Assembly: GCA_900552005.1 (NCBI GenBank)
Contig: URXU01000019.1
Span: forward strand, 1-10,752
Origin: an uncultured Phascolarctobacterium sp.
GTDB taxonomy: Bacteria > Bacillota > Negativicutes > Acidaminococcales > Acidaminococcaceae
Length of the DNA: 10,752 bases
Direction: 5' to 3'
Within the stretch, counting starts at the first letter, position 1; every line of letters starts with the position of its first letter. The position numbers and the translations under genes are program-made. This document shows positions 1 through 8,494 of the stretch, piece by piece. The notes beneath the pieces were generated by a model. That model was not told the DNA's origin. It did not search any database and saw only the letters and a list, made by a program, of their open reading frames with translations.

Positions 1-3000
1 TATGCAAGAATCAATGAAGTATTGCCGATGCCTCATTTGATTGATATCCAGAGAAAATCCTATGAGTGGTTTATCAAGGAAGGCCTTTGTGAAATCTTCC
101 ATGATATTTCTCCGATAAAAGACTTTACCGGTAATTTAGAACTTTCCTTCGAGAATTTCGAACTTGGCAAGCCTAAATATGGTGTTGAAGAGTGCAAAGA
201 AAGAGACGAGTCTTACTCTGCTCCTATGAACGTCAAAGTACGTTTAGTTTATAAAGATACCGGTGAAATCAAGGAATCTTCCGTTTTCATGGGTGATTTC
301 CCGCTGATGACTGAAACGGGCACTTTTGTTATCAATGGTGCCGAACGTGTTATTGTCAGCCAGTTGGTACGTTCCCCCGGTGTTTACTATTCCATCGAAA
401 TTGATCCCAGCGGCAAAAAATTATACAGCACTACCGTTATTCCTAATCGTGGTGCCTGGATTGAATATGAAACTGATATCAATGATGTTATCTATGCTCG
501 TGTAGACCGTACCAGAAAATTACCGGCAACTGTCTTGCTGCGTGCTCTGGGACTTTCTACAAACGAAGAAATCATTAAGGTATTTGGTGAACATCCCTAT
601 GTTCTGGCTACTCTGGAAAAGGATACCACAAGCAACAGAGAAGAAGCTCTCATTGAGATTTATAAAAAACTGCGTCCCGGCGAACCGCCTACTTTGGAAA
701 ATGCTACTCAATTAATTGAAATGACATTTTTTGATAACAGACGCTATGATCTGGCAAGCGTTGGCCGCTATAAATTAAATAAAAAGCTTGGCTGGCGCAA
801 CCGTCTGCAGGGAACAGTTCTGGCTGAACCGCTGGTTGATATGGAAACCGGTGAGATTATTCTGCCTGCTGATACTAAGATGACAGTAGAAAATCTTGAT
901 AAAGTTGAAGCAAGCGGCGTATTTAAAGAACAAGGCCTGCGCAAGATTAAAATTAAAAATAAAGATCAGGATATGGAACTTTTGTTTACTACCGGCATTG
1001 ACGAAAAGATTCGCACCATTACGGTAGAAGACGTTATGGTTTCCTTTAATTACCTGCTTAACCTTATGGATGGACATGGTACCGGTGACGATATCGACCA
1101 TCTGGGCAACCGTCGTGTACGCTGTGTAGGTGAATTGCTGCAAAACCAGTTCCGTATCGGTCTGGCACGTATGGAAAGAGTTGTCAGAGAGCGTATGACT
1201 ATTCAGGATACTGAAGTTATTACTCCGCAGGCTCTGATTAATATTCGTCCTGTTGTTGCTGCTATTAAGGAATTCTTTGGCAGCAGCCAGCTGTCTCAAT
1301 TTATGGACCAGAACAACCCGCTGGCAGAACTTACTCATAAGCGCCGTTTGTCTGCATTGGGACCTGGTGGTTTGAGCCGTGAACGCGCCGGTTATGAAGT
1401 CCGCGACGTACATAACTCTCACTATGGCCGTATGTGTCCTATCGAGACGCCTGAAGGTCCTAACATCGGTTTGATTGGTTCTCTTTCCACTTTTGCCGTT
1501 ATTAATAAATATGGTTTTATGGAAACCCCGTATCGCCGTGTTGATAAAGAAAATAAACGTGTAACTGACGAAGTTCATTACATGACTGCTGATGAAGAAG
1601 ATAAATATATTATTGCTCAGGCCAACGAACCTTTGGATGAAAATGGTTACTTCCTGGAAGAACGTGTTACTGCCCGTGCCAAAGACGATGTTCTTTCTCT
1701 GCCGCCTGATCAGGTAGATTACATGGACGTTTCTCCTAAGCAGGTTGTATCCATCGCTACTGCGTTGATTCCGTTCTTGGAAAACGATGACGCCAACCGT
1801 GCACTTATGGGTGCTAACATGCAGCGTCAGGCAGTACCTTTACTGTGCACTCAGGCACCTATCATTGGTACCGGTATGGAATACAAAGTTGCTGTTGACT
1901 CCGGTGTCTGCGTATTGGCAAAACGTGCCGGTACTGTTGAACGTGTTGTAGGCAATGAAATTCGCGTACGTACTGAAAATGGCGAACTGGATATCTATCC
2001 GCTTCTGAAATTCAAACGTTCCAACCAGGGCACCTGCGTAAACCAGCGCCCGATTGTTTATAAAGGCGACAAAGTTGTAGAAAAACAGGTATTGGCAGAC
2101 GGTCCTGCAACTGACCACGGCGAATTGGCTCTTGGCCATAATGTAATTGTTGCGTACATGCCTTGGGAAGGTTATAACTACGAAGACGCCGTCTTGCTGA
2201 ATGAAGATCTGGTAAAGGCTGATGTTTTCACTTCCATTCATATTGAAGAATATGATTGTGACGCACGTGATACTAAGCTTGGCAAAGAAGAAATTACCCG
2301 TGAAATTCCTAATGTTTCTGAAGAAGCACTGAAAGATTTGGATGAACGCGGCATTATCCGCATTGGTGCGGAAGTACGCCCCGGTGATATTCTAGTCGGC
2401 AAAGTTACTCCGAAAGGTGAAACAGAACTGACTGCGGAAGAACGACTGCTGCGTGCTATTTTCGGTGAAAAAGCCCGTGAAGTACGTGACAGCTCTTTGC
2501 GTGTTCCGCACGGTGAAGCCGGCAAGATTGTCAGCGTTAAGGTATTCAGCCGTGAAAACGGTGACGAGCTGCCGCCGGGAGTAAATGAACAGGTTCGCGT
2601 ACACATTGCGCAAAAACGTAAAATTTCCGAAGGCGATAAGATGGCAGGCCGTCATGGTAACAAGGGTGTTGTTTCCCGCATCATGGCTCGTGAAGATATG
2701 CCTTTCCTGCCCAGTGGCGAACCGGTACATATCGTATTAAATCCGTTGGGCGTACCTTCCCGTATGAATATCGGACAGATTCTGGAGAACCATCTTGGTT
2801 GGGCTGCCCGTGCTTTGGGTATGCAGATTGCCAATGATGCAGAGGGTCTGGTGGAAAAACTGAATAAATACGGTTATGACGTTGAGAAAAACGGCATGCC
2901 GGAAACTGTTGAAATTGATAAATTTGGTGATCAGAGCGTACGTGCTGTACAGATTTCCGTACCTGTCTTCGACGGTGCGCATGAACAGGATATTGCAGAT

Positions 3001-3657
3001 GCTCTGGAACTGGCCGGCATTGATGCTACCGGCAAAACCACTTTGTATGACGGACGTACAGGCGAACCATTTGACAATAAGGTAACTGTTGGTCTTACCT
3101 ACATGCTCAAGCTGCATCATCTGGTAGACGACAAGATTCATGCCCGCAGCACCGGCCCGTACTCTTTGGTTACTCAGCAGCCTTTGGGTGGTAAAGCTCA
3201 GTTCGGCGGTCAAAGATTCGGTGAAATGGAAGTTTGGGCACTGGAAGCATACGGTGCCGCTTACACCCTGCAAGAAATCCTTACTGTTAAGTCCGATGAC
3301 GTTGTTGGCCGTGTAAAAACTTACGAAGCTATCGTTAAAGGTGAAAATGTACCTGATCCTGGTATTCCTGAATCCTTCAAAGTATTGGTTAAAGAACTGC
3401 AGAGTATCGGTCTGGATATCAAAGTACTCAACGAGGATGAAGAAGAAATTTCCCTGCGCGATACTGATGACGATATTGCGGAAACCGCTCGTGAAGTTGA
3501 TCTGAATATTGAAGGTCAGATTAATGAAACCCCGGCAGAACCGCAAAATGATGATTATGCAGATAATAACGCTACCGAAGATATGCCGGATGTAATTGCT
3601 GATTTGGGTAATTTCACGATTAAAGACGGCGAATCTGATCTTGATGATGATATGTAA
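1..3657 (+). CDS. rpoB: DNA-directed RNA polymerase subunit beta (5' end outside window)
   Basis: This is the beta subunit of RNA polymerase, the catalytic partner of beta' in the cytoplasmic core enzyme. The frame is open from base 1 (YARINEVLPMPHL...), so the gene enters from the left and lacks only roughly 15 N-terminal residues; 1218 codons are present. The TTG at 22 and ATG at 28 lie inside conserved sequence and are not the start. The rifampicin region is at about 1288-1359. It has wild-type residues at the positions equivalent to E. coli Q513 (1297), D516 (1306), H526 (1336) and S531 (1351), so the target looks rifampicin-sensitive. Other family blocks are GYNYEDA (2170-2190), KMAGRHGNKGVVSRI (2638-2682) and GVPSRMNIGQ (about 2749-2778). 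The conserved C-terminal clamp region (about 3180-3310) is followed by a 76-residue acidic tail (3427-3654). The gene ends in tandem stops, TAA then TAG. It is co-transcribed with rpoC, 20 nt downstream. The identification is certain. Confidence 0.99.
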   Translation, partial: YARINEVLPMPHLIDIQRKSYEWFIKEGLCEIFHDISPIKDFTGNLELSFENFELGKPKYGVEECKERDESYSAPMNVKVRLVYKDTGEIKESSVFMGDFPLMTETGTFVINGAERVIVSQLVRSPGVYYSIEIDPSGKKLYSTTVIPNRGAWIEYETDINDVIYARVDRTRKLPATVLLRALGLSTNEEIIKVFGEHPYVLATLEKDTTSNREEALIEIYKKLRPGEPPTLENATQLIEMTFFDNRRYDLASVGRYKLNKKLGWRNRLQGTVLAEPLVDMETGEIILPADTKMTVENLDKVEASGVFKEQGLRKIKIKNKDQDMELLFTTGIDEKIRTITVEDVMVSFNYLLNLMDGHGTGDDIDHLGNRRVRCVGELLQNQFRIGLARMERVVRERMTIQDTEVITPQALINIRPVVAAIKEFFGSSQLSQFMDQNNPLAELTHKRRLSALGPGGLSRERAGYEVRDVHNSHYGRMCPIETPEGPNIGLIGSLSTFAVINKYGFMETPYRRVDKENKRVTDEVHYMTADEEDKYIIAQANEPLDENGYFLEERVTARAKDDVLSLPPDQVDYMDVSPKQVVSIATALIPFLENDDANRALMGANMQRQAVPLLCTQAPIIGTGMEYKVAVDSGVCVLAKRAGTVERVVGNEIRVRTENGELDIYPLLKFKRSNQGTCVNQRPIVYKGDKVVEKQVLADGPATDHGELALGHNVIVAYMPWEGYNYEDAVLLNEDLVKADVFTSIHIEEYDCDARDTKLGKEEITREIPNVSEEALKDLDERGIIRIGAEVRPGDILVGKVTPKGETELTAEERLLRAIFGEKAREVRDSSLRVPHGEAGKIVSVKVFSRENGDELPPGVNEQVRVHIAQKRKISEGDKMAGRHGNKGVVSRIMAREDMPFLPSGEPVHIVLNPLGVPSRMNIGQILENHLGWAARALGMQIANDAEGLVEKLNKYGYDVEKNGMPETVEIDKFGDQSVRAVQISVPVFDGAHEQDIADALELAGIDATGKTTLYDGRTGEPFDNKVTVGLTYMLKLHHLVDDKIHARSTGPYSLVTQQPLGGKAQFGGQRFGEMEVWALEAYGAAYTLQEILTVKSDDVVGRVKTYEAIVKGENVPDPGIPESFKVLVKELQSIGLDIKVLNEDEEEISLRDTDDDIAETAREVDLNIEGQINETPAEPQNDDYADNNATEDMPDVIADLGNFTIKDGESDLDDDM
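3427..3654 (+). other. Acidic C-terminal extension of RpoB
   Basis: This stretch encodes the last 76 residues of RpoB, beyond the conserved motif that ends near GLDIKV. By my count it has 28 Asp/Glu and 3 Arg/Lys, with runs such as EDEEE, DTDDD and the terminal DLDDDM. It lacks the hydrophobic pattern of a folded domain, so it is probably disordered. C-terminal RpoB extensions are known in several Firmicutes; the role of this one is not evident from sequence. Confidence 0.8.
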
Positions 3658-3660
3658 TAG

Positions 3661-3667
3661 AAGGGAG
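3661..3667 (+). promoter_or_regulatory. Ribosome binding site that fixes the TTG start of rpoC
   Basis: AAGGGAG lies 10 nt before the TTG at 3678. The first in-frame ATG is codon 10 (3705), inside the conserved N-terminus (NNFESMRIGLASP). The Shine-Dalgarno position together with the need to keep that N-terminus supports TTG as the true initiation codon. Confidence 0.8.
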
Positions 3668-3677
3668 CGAGCAATTC

Positions 3678-6600
3678 TTGTTAGATGTAAATAATTTTGA
3701 GTCTATGCGTATCGGTTTGGCTTCTCCGGAACAGATTAGAGCCTGGTCCTATGGCGAAGTTAAGAAACCTGAAACCATTAACTATAGAACACTGAAACCG
3801 GAACGCGACGGCCTGTTCTGTGAAAGAATTTTCGGGCCTACCAAAGACTGGGAATGCCACTGCGGTAAATATAAACGCATCCGCTATAAAGGTATCATCT
3901 GCGATAAATGCGGCGTTGAAGTAACCCGCAGCAAGGTTCGTCGTGACCGTATGGGCCATATCGAACTGGCGGCTCCTGTATCTCATATTTGGTATTTTAA
4001 AGGTATCCCCAGCCGGATGGGCCTTATTTTGGATATCTCTCCGCGCAGCCTGGAAAAAGTATTGTATTTTGCAAGCTATATTGTTCTTGACCCGGGCGAT
4101 ACCCCGCTGGTTAAGAAACAGCTGCTCAGCGAAAGCGAATATGTAGAAGCTCGTGATAAATACGGTGAAGACTTTGAAGTAGGCATGGGCGCTGCCGCTA
4201 TTAAACAGCTGCTGCAGGAAATTGATCTGCAGAAATTGACTGATGAACTGCGCGCAGAAATGAAAGAAGTAAGCGGTCAGCGTAAAGTACGTGCCGTACG
4301 CCGTCTTGAAGTCTGCGAAGCATTTTTGAAATCCGGCAATCGTCCTGAATGGATGATTCTGGATGTTGTGCCGGTAATTCCGCCGGAACTGCGTCCTATG
4401 GTACAGTTAGATGGCGGTCGTTTTGCTACCTCCGACTTAAATGACCTGTACCGCCGTGTAATTAACCGTAACAATCGTTTAAAACGTTTGCTGGAATTAC
4501 ATGCGCCTGATATTATCGTACGCAATGAAAAACGTATGCTGCAGGAAGCAGTTGACGCATTGATTGATAACGGCCGCCGCGGCCGCCCGGTAACCGGTCC
4601 CGGCAACCGTCCGCTCAAATCCCTTTCCGATATGCTGAAAGGTAAACAGGGTCGTTTCCGTCAGAACCTGTTAGGTAAACGTGTTGACTATTCCGGCCGT
4701 TCCGTTATCGTTGTAGGCCCTGAACTGAAAATGCATCAGTGCGGCCTGCCGAAAGAAATGGCTTTGGAGCTGTTTAAACCCTTCGTTATGAAACGTCTGG
4801 TAAACAGCGGCGAAGCTACCAATATTAAGAGCGCCAAACGCATGGTTGAACGTGCCAATAATGTAGTTTGGGACGTTTTGGAAGAAGTAATTAAGGAACA
4901 TCCGGTACTTTTAAACCGTGCACCGACGCTGCACAGACTGGGTATTCAGGCTTTCGAGCCCATCTTGTCTGAAGGCCGTGCAATTAAATTGCATCCGCTG
5001 GTATGTACAGCTTATAACGCCGACTTCGACGGTGACCAGATGGCTGTCCATCTGCCGCTGTCTGTTGAAGCTCAGGCAGAAGCCCGCATGCTGATGCTGT
5101 CTGTAAATAATATTTTGGCTCCGAAAGACGGCAAGCCTGTTGCCGTACCTACACAGGATATGGTTCTTGGTTCCTATTATCTGACCATTGTTAAGGAAGG
5201 AGCCAAAGGTGAAGGCCGCCGCTTCTCCAGCATTGATGAAGCGCAGCTGGCTTATTTCCACGGTGTTGTTGATTTGCAGGCACTGATTAAAGTATATATT
5301 CCTAACGACCATATTGTGGGTGAGGAGAAAAATGAAGGCGTAAGCCTGGTAACCACTACCGTAGGCAATACCATTTTCAACAGTGAGCTGCCTAAGGAAA
5401 TGCGTTACTACCATAAAGAGGTTAATGCTGAAGGTAAAGAAGAATGGCACCTCGGCAAATTGATTGACAAGAAGGAATTGGGCAAACTGGTTGCCAAAGC
5501 TCACAAACTGTACGGCAACCTGCGTACTGCGGAAATTCTGGATATCGTTAAGAAAATGGGTTACGATAACGCCTGCAAGGCCGGTATCTCCATTGCGACC
5601 TCCGATATTAAAATTCCGTCAGAAAAGGCTGCAATCCTGGATGCAACAGAAAAAGAAGTCGATAAGACTGAAAGACTGTTCCGCCGTGGTTTGATGAGCC
5701 CGGATGAACGTTATCGCAAGGTTATTGATCTCTGGACTGAAGCTACTGATAAAGTTACCGAAAAACTGATGGCTACCACCATGGATAAGTTCAACTCCGT
5801 ATACATGATGGCCAATTCCGGTGCCCGCGGTAACGTACAACAGATTCGTCAGCTTGCCGGTATGCGTGGCTTGATGGCCGATCCTTCCGGTCGTATTATT
5901 GACCGTCCTATCAAGGCAAACTTCCGTGAAGGCCTGACCATTTTGGAATACTTTATTTCTACTCACGGCGCCCGCAAAGGTCTGGCTGATACTGCGCTGC
6001 GTACTGCTGACTCCGGTTATCTGACCCGCCGTCTGGTAGACGTTGCACAGGATGTTATTGTCCGCGAAGATGACTGCGATATCGTAGGTATGAACCTGGT
6101 TAAAGAACGTAATCGTCTGTGCAAAGCAGTTCTTGGCTGCAGCCAGAATAAGATTCGTGAAAGCGTGCTGGGACGTACTTTGGCATCCGGTATTACTACC
6201 GAAACCGGCGATATTGTTGCAGAAGCAGACACCATTATTACCGAAGAACTGTATAAGAAACTGACCGCTGCCAAGGTTGAAGAAATCGTACTTTATGCTA
6301 ATGAAGATATGAACGGCGAAGAAACTGAAACCGTACGTATCAATATCAGCGATGAATATGCTAACAAAGTTCTGAAAGAAGCTATGGTTCATAACTTTGA
6401 CGGCAAAGAAGTTGCTGCCGATATCGTCAATGGTGAAGGCGAGGTTATGGCCCATGCAGGCGATACCATGAATGTGGAAACCATTGACGCCATTTTGGCT
6501 GACGGTACCGTTAAGGAAATGCGTATCCGCAATAACGATATTGCCGGTATCGAAGTTGAAGCTATTACCGAAGGCAAAAATAAACAAACCGTTATCGAAT

Positions 6601-7679
6601 CTCTGCATGACCGCATTATCGGCCGTAATCTGGCAGAAGATATCTGCGATGAAAATGGTGAAGTTCTTTATCATATCAATGAATATATTACCGAGGACAT
6701 GGCTGAAAGAATCTGCCAGCTGCGTGAAAAAGTTAAAATCCGCAGCGTGCTGACCTGTAAAGCAAAATTCGGTGTTTGCCGCAAATGCTATGGCCGCAAT
6801 CTGGCAACCGGCAAAAATGTTGATGTTGGTGAAGCAGTTGGTACTATTGCTGCACAATCCATCGGTGAACCCGGTACTCAGCTTACCATGCGTACCTTCC
6901 ACACCGGCGGTGTTGCCGGCGGCGATGATATTACCCAAGGTTTGCCGCGTGTTGAAGAATTGTTTGAAGCACGTAAACCTAAACATCCCGGTATCCTTAC
7001 TGAAAATGCTGGTACCGTACACATCATTGAAGAAGGCGGTGCCCGCCGCATTATCGTTACTGGTGAAGACGGCTTAGGTCAGGAATATACCATCCCCTAT
7101 GGTGCAAAACTGGCTGTCAGCGAAGGTCAGGAAATCGAAAAAGGCGACCGCCTCACAGAAGGTTCCCTGAATCCGCATGATATTCTGCGTATCAGCGGCG
7201 TAAAGGCAACTCAGCGTTATCTGGTACAGCAGGTTGTAGGTGTTTACAAATCTCAGGGCGTTGATATCAACAGTAAGCATATTGAAGTAATGGTACGTCA
7301 AATGATGCGCAAAGTACGTATCGAAGAATCCGGCGATACTACAATGCTGCCTGGCGAATATGTTGATGTTGCAGAATTTGAACAGCAAAATGAAGAAATG
7401 CTGGAGGCCGGTAAAGAGCCTGCCGAAGGCCGTCCGATTCTGCTTGGTATCACCAAAGCATCTCTGGCAACCGACTCCTTCCTGTCCGCTGCATCCTTCC
7501 AGGAAACTACTCGTGTTCTGACTGATGCCGCTATTAAAGGTAAGGTTGATCCGCTCTTGGGTCTGAAAGAAAACGTTATTATCGGTAAACTGATTCCTGC
7601 CGGCACCGGCATGAGCCGTTATCGCGATATTAAGATTAAATATAATCTTACCCGCGACGATAAGAAAGATAACGAATAA
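3678..7679 (+). CDS. rpoC: DNA-directed RNA polymerase subunit beta'
   Basis: This is the beta' subunit of RNA polymerase, carrying the catalytic magnesium site. The 1333-residue protein is complete. It starts at TTG 3678, 10 nt after AAGGGAG and 20 nt after rpoB. The N-terminal zinc ribbon uses C60, C62, C75 and C78. The catalytic NADFDGDQ is at residues 447-454, with D449, D451 and D453 as magnesium ligands. The second zinc site is C800 with C1027, C1034 and C1037. The trigger-loop segment TMRTFHTGG is at 1070-1078, with H1075 matching the conserved histidine (E. coli H936). Firmicutes beta' is usually near 1200 residues. Much of the excess lies between C800 and C1027, a 227-residue interval that is under 100 residues in typical relatives and here holds three related motifs. 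There is no frameshift or missing key residue. A strong terminator follows within 20 nt. Confidence 0.99.
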   Translation: MLDVNNFESMRIGLASPEQIRAWSYGEVKKPETINYRTLKPERDGLFCERIFGPTKDWECHCGKYKRIRYKGIICDKCGVEVTRSKVRRDRMGHIELAAPVSHIWYFKGIPSRMGLILDISPRSLEKVLYFASYIVLDPGDTPLVKKQLLSESEYVEARDKYGEDFEVGMGAAAIKQLLQEIDLQKLTDELRAEMKEVSGQRKVRAVRRLEVCEAFLKSGNRPEWMILDVVPVIPPELRPMVQLDGGRFATSDLNDLYRRVINRNNRLKRLLELHAPDIIVRNEKRMLQEAVDALIDNGRRGRPVTGPGNRPLKSLSDMLKGKQGRFRQNLLGKRVDYSGRSVIVVGPELKMHQCGLPKEMALELFKPFVMKRLVNSGEATNIKSAKRMVERANNVVWDVLEEVIKEHPVLLNRAPTLHRLGIQAFEPILSEGRAIKLHPLVCTAYNADFDGDQMAVHLPLSVEAQAEARMLMLSVNNILAPKDGKPVAVPTQDMVLGSYYLTIVKEGAKGEGRRFSSIDEAQLAYFHGVVDLQALIKVYIPNDHIVGEEKNEGVSLVTTTVGNTIFNSELPKEMRYYHKEVNAEGKEEWHLGKLIDKKELGKLVAKAHKLYGNLRTAEILDIVKKMGYDNACKAGISIATSDIKIPSEKAAILDATEKEVDKTERLFRRGLMSPDERYRKVIDLWTEATDKVTEKLMATTMDKFNSVYMMANSGARGNVQQIRQLAGMRGLMADPSGRIIDRPIKANFREGLTILEYFISTHGARKGLADTALRTADSGYLTRRLVDVAQDVIVREDDCDIVGMNLVKERNRLCKAVLGCSQNKIRESVLGRTLASGITTETGDIVAEADTIITEELYKKLTAAKVEEIVLYANEDMNGEETETVRINISDEYANKVLKEAMVHNFDGKEVAADIVNGEGEVMAHAGDTMNVETIDAILADGTVKEMRIRNNDIAGIEVEAITEGKNKQTVIESLHDRIIGRNLAEDICDENGEVLYHINEYITEDMAERICQLREKVKIRSVLTCKAKFGVCRKCYGRNLATGKNVDVGEAVGTIAAQSIGEPGTQLTMRTFHTGGVAGGDDITQGLPRVEELFEARKPKHPGILTENAGTVHIIEEGGARRIIVTGEDGLGQEYTIPYGAKLAVSEGQEIEKGDRLTEGSLNPHDILRISGVKATQRYLVQQVVGVYKSQGVDINSKHIEVMVRQMMRKVRIEESGDTTMLPGEYVDVAEFEQQNEEMLEAGKEPAEGRPILLGITKASLATDSFLSAASFQETTRVLTDAAIKGKVDPLLGLKENVIIGKLIPAGTGMSRYRDIKIKYNLTRDDKKDNE
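6171..6752 (+). repeat. Three divergent ~45-residue repeats inside rpoC
   Basis: In RpoC, residues 832-873, 909-951 and 982-1025 align without gaps over about 30 positions. The shared pattern is G-(R/K)-x-(L/V)-A-x-(D/G)-I-x-x-x-x-G-(D/E)-(I/V), followed by a helix-like segment and a short beta-like end (EIVLY, EMRIR, VKIRSVL). Examples of the core are LASGITTETGDIV, VAADIVNGEGEV and LAEDICDENGEV. The third copy sits where Firmicutes beta' normally has a single such element just before the TC...GVCRKC zinc knuckle. The first two therefore look like extra or expanded units. This reading is a hand alignment. Confidence 0.65.
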
Positions 7680-7696
7680 TTTTCAGCAAGAACTTG

Positions 7697-7735
7697 AACA
7701 CTGTCTATCCTTATATGGATAGACAGTGTTTTTTT
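7697..7735 (+). terminator. Intrinsic terminator of the rpoBC operon
   Basis: The arms AACACTGTCTATCC (7697-7710) and GGATAGACAGTGTT (7717-7730) are perfect 14-bp complements around the loop TTATAT. The right arm runs into seven consecutive T (7729-7735). It begins 18 nt after the rpoC stop and separates the polymerase operon from the two-component genes. Confidence 0.95.
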
Positions 7736-7744
7736 GTTTATAAT
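7716..7744 (+). promoter_or_regulatory. Possible second promoter overlapping the rpoC terminator
   Basis: A perfect TATAAT at 7739-7744 lies 17 nt after TGGATA (7716-7721), a 4/6 match to the -35 consensus inside the terminator's right arm. It could give basal transcription of the response-regulator operon. Chance occurrence in AT-rich DNA is a real alternative, and the downstream TATATT with its operator-like box is the better candidate. Confidence 0.3.
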
Positions 7745-7757
7745 AGAGATAGATAAG

Positions 7758-7790
7758 TTTCAGTTTTACTTAATGTAGACGGTTTATATT
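7758..7790 (+). promoter_or_regulatory. Candidate PmrA-like box and promoter of the two-component operon
   Basis: TTTCAG (7758-7763), 5 nt, CTTAAT (7769-7774), 10 nt, then a -10 element TATATT (7785-7790). The two hexamers fit YTTAAK-N5-YTTAAK, the PmrA-box pattern described in enterobacteria, with one mismatch. No good -35 hexamer is seen, as expected for an activator-dependent promoter. The predicted start near 7797 gives a leader of about 32 nt. The same arrangement, with the same spacing, recurs before the glycosyltransferase at 9778-9810. The site would allow the regulator to control its own operon. Confidence 0.55.
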
Positions 7791-7828
7791 TATAAATAAT
7801 AAAATGGCAGAAGCAGAGAGGTGAGAAT

Positions 7829-8494
7829 ATGAAAGTTTTATTGGCTGAAGATGATAAAAACCTTGGCAAGCTTTTATCCGTATTGCTCCGTAAACATAAT
7901 ATTACAGTGGATTGGACGGAAGACGGGCAGACAGCATATGAAAAATGCTATGGTGACGGCTATGATGTGTTAATTTTAGATTGGATGCTGCCGCAGATGA
8001 GCGGTGTTGAGCTGTGCAAACAGCTGCGTGACGAAGAATATGCCGGTAAAATTTTACTGCTCACTGCCAGAGATACCATAGAAGATAAGGTTCAGGGACT
8101 CAACAGCGGCGCTGATGATTATATGGTCAAACCTTTTGACGTACAGGAATTAGTAGCCCGTCTGAATGCCTTAGTACGCAGACCGGGACAATATATGGCA
8201 GAGAATCTGCAGTATGGCAAATATGTGCTCGAAAGAGGCAGTTACAGTCTGGTATATGAAAATCAAAAAATTGAGCTGCGCCCGCGTGAATTTAAGTTAT
8301 TGGAAATTCTTCTGAATAATAAAGGGCATATCATTCCCCGGGAAATTTTGCAGGAACGGGTTTGGGGAATTAATAATGATGTGACCGAAAATAATCTTGA
8401 TGTACATATCAGACTGCTGCGTAAAAAAATTGCGGCGTTATCCGGTGAAAATATTATTCATACAGCAAGAGGCGTAGGTTATTATGTGGAATAG
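7829..8494 (+). CDS. OmpR/PhoB-family response regulator
   Basis: This 221-residue, full-length cytoplasmic transcription factor is the output partner of the kinase that overlaps its 3' end. The receiver domain spans about residues 2-115. It has the acidic pocket D8/D9, phospho-acceptor D51 (LILDWMLPQMSG), T79, Y98 and K101 (DDYMVKPF). The winged-helix DNA-binding domain spans about 125-221, with the typical LRPREFKLLEILL and RGVGYYVE segments. The start is clear: AGGTGA at 7819-7824 lies 4 nt before the ATG. The box at 7758-7774 suggests autoregulation, and a matching box precedes the ArnT-like gene, so PmrA is a reasonable functional analogue. Sequence alone cannot separate PmrA from other OmpR-type regulators, so no symbol is given. 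The family call is certain; the regulon is inferred. Confidence 0.96.
   Translation: MKVLLAEDDKNLGKLLSVLLRKHNITVDWTEDGQTAYEKCYGDGYDVLILDWMLPQMSGVELCKQLRDEEYAGKILLLTARDTIEDKVQGLNSGADDYMVKPFDVQELVARLNALVRRPGQYMAENLQYGKYVLERGSYSLVYENQKIELRPREFKLLEILLNNKGHIIPREILQERVWGINNDVTENNLDVHIRLLRKKIAALSGENIIHTARGVGYYVE

Noticed and set aside
22..30. TTG at 22 or ATG at 28 as the start of rpoB
   Set aside because: The frame is open to base 1 and encodes YARINEVL, the conserved segment just after the normal N-terminus, so the true start is outside the window.
1288..1359. Possible rifampicin-resistance substitution in RpoB
   Set aside because: All the main resistance positions carry wild-type residues. The Ala at the position of E. 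coli S522 is a normal variant in Firmicutes.
4571..4590. GC-rich, nearly palindromic cluster (GGCCGC repeats) in rpoC
   Set aside because: It encodes the conserved NGRRGRPV segment of beta'. The palindromic look follows from Arg/Gly codons, and no T-tract or other context supports a regulatory role.
5619..7022. 467-codon open frame on the minus strand, antisense to rpoC
   Set aside because: It lies wholly inside the conserved coding sequence of rpoC. Its translation is rich in Phe/Asn/Ile with no recognisable domain, as expected from the complement of a codon-biased gene. The similar antisense frames at 775-1578, 2737-3546 and 4911-5504 were rejected for the same reason.
7804..7824. Six-codon leader peptide (MAEAER) ending in the regulator's ribosome binding site
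   Set aside because: It has no Shine-Dalgarno of its own, no runs of a regulatory amino acid and no competing hairpins, so it is best explained by chance.
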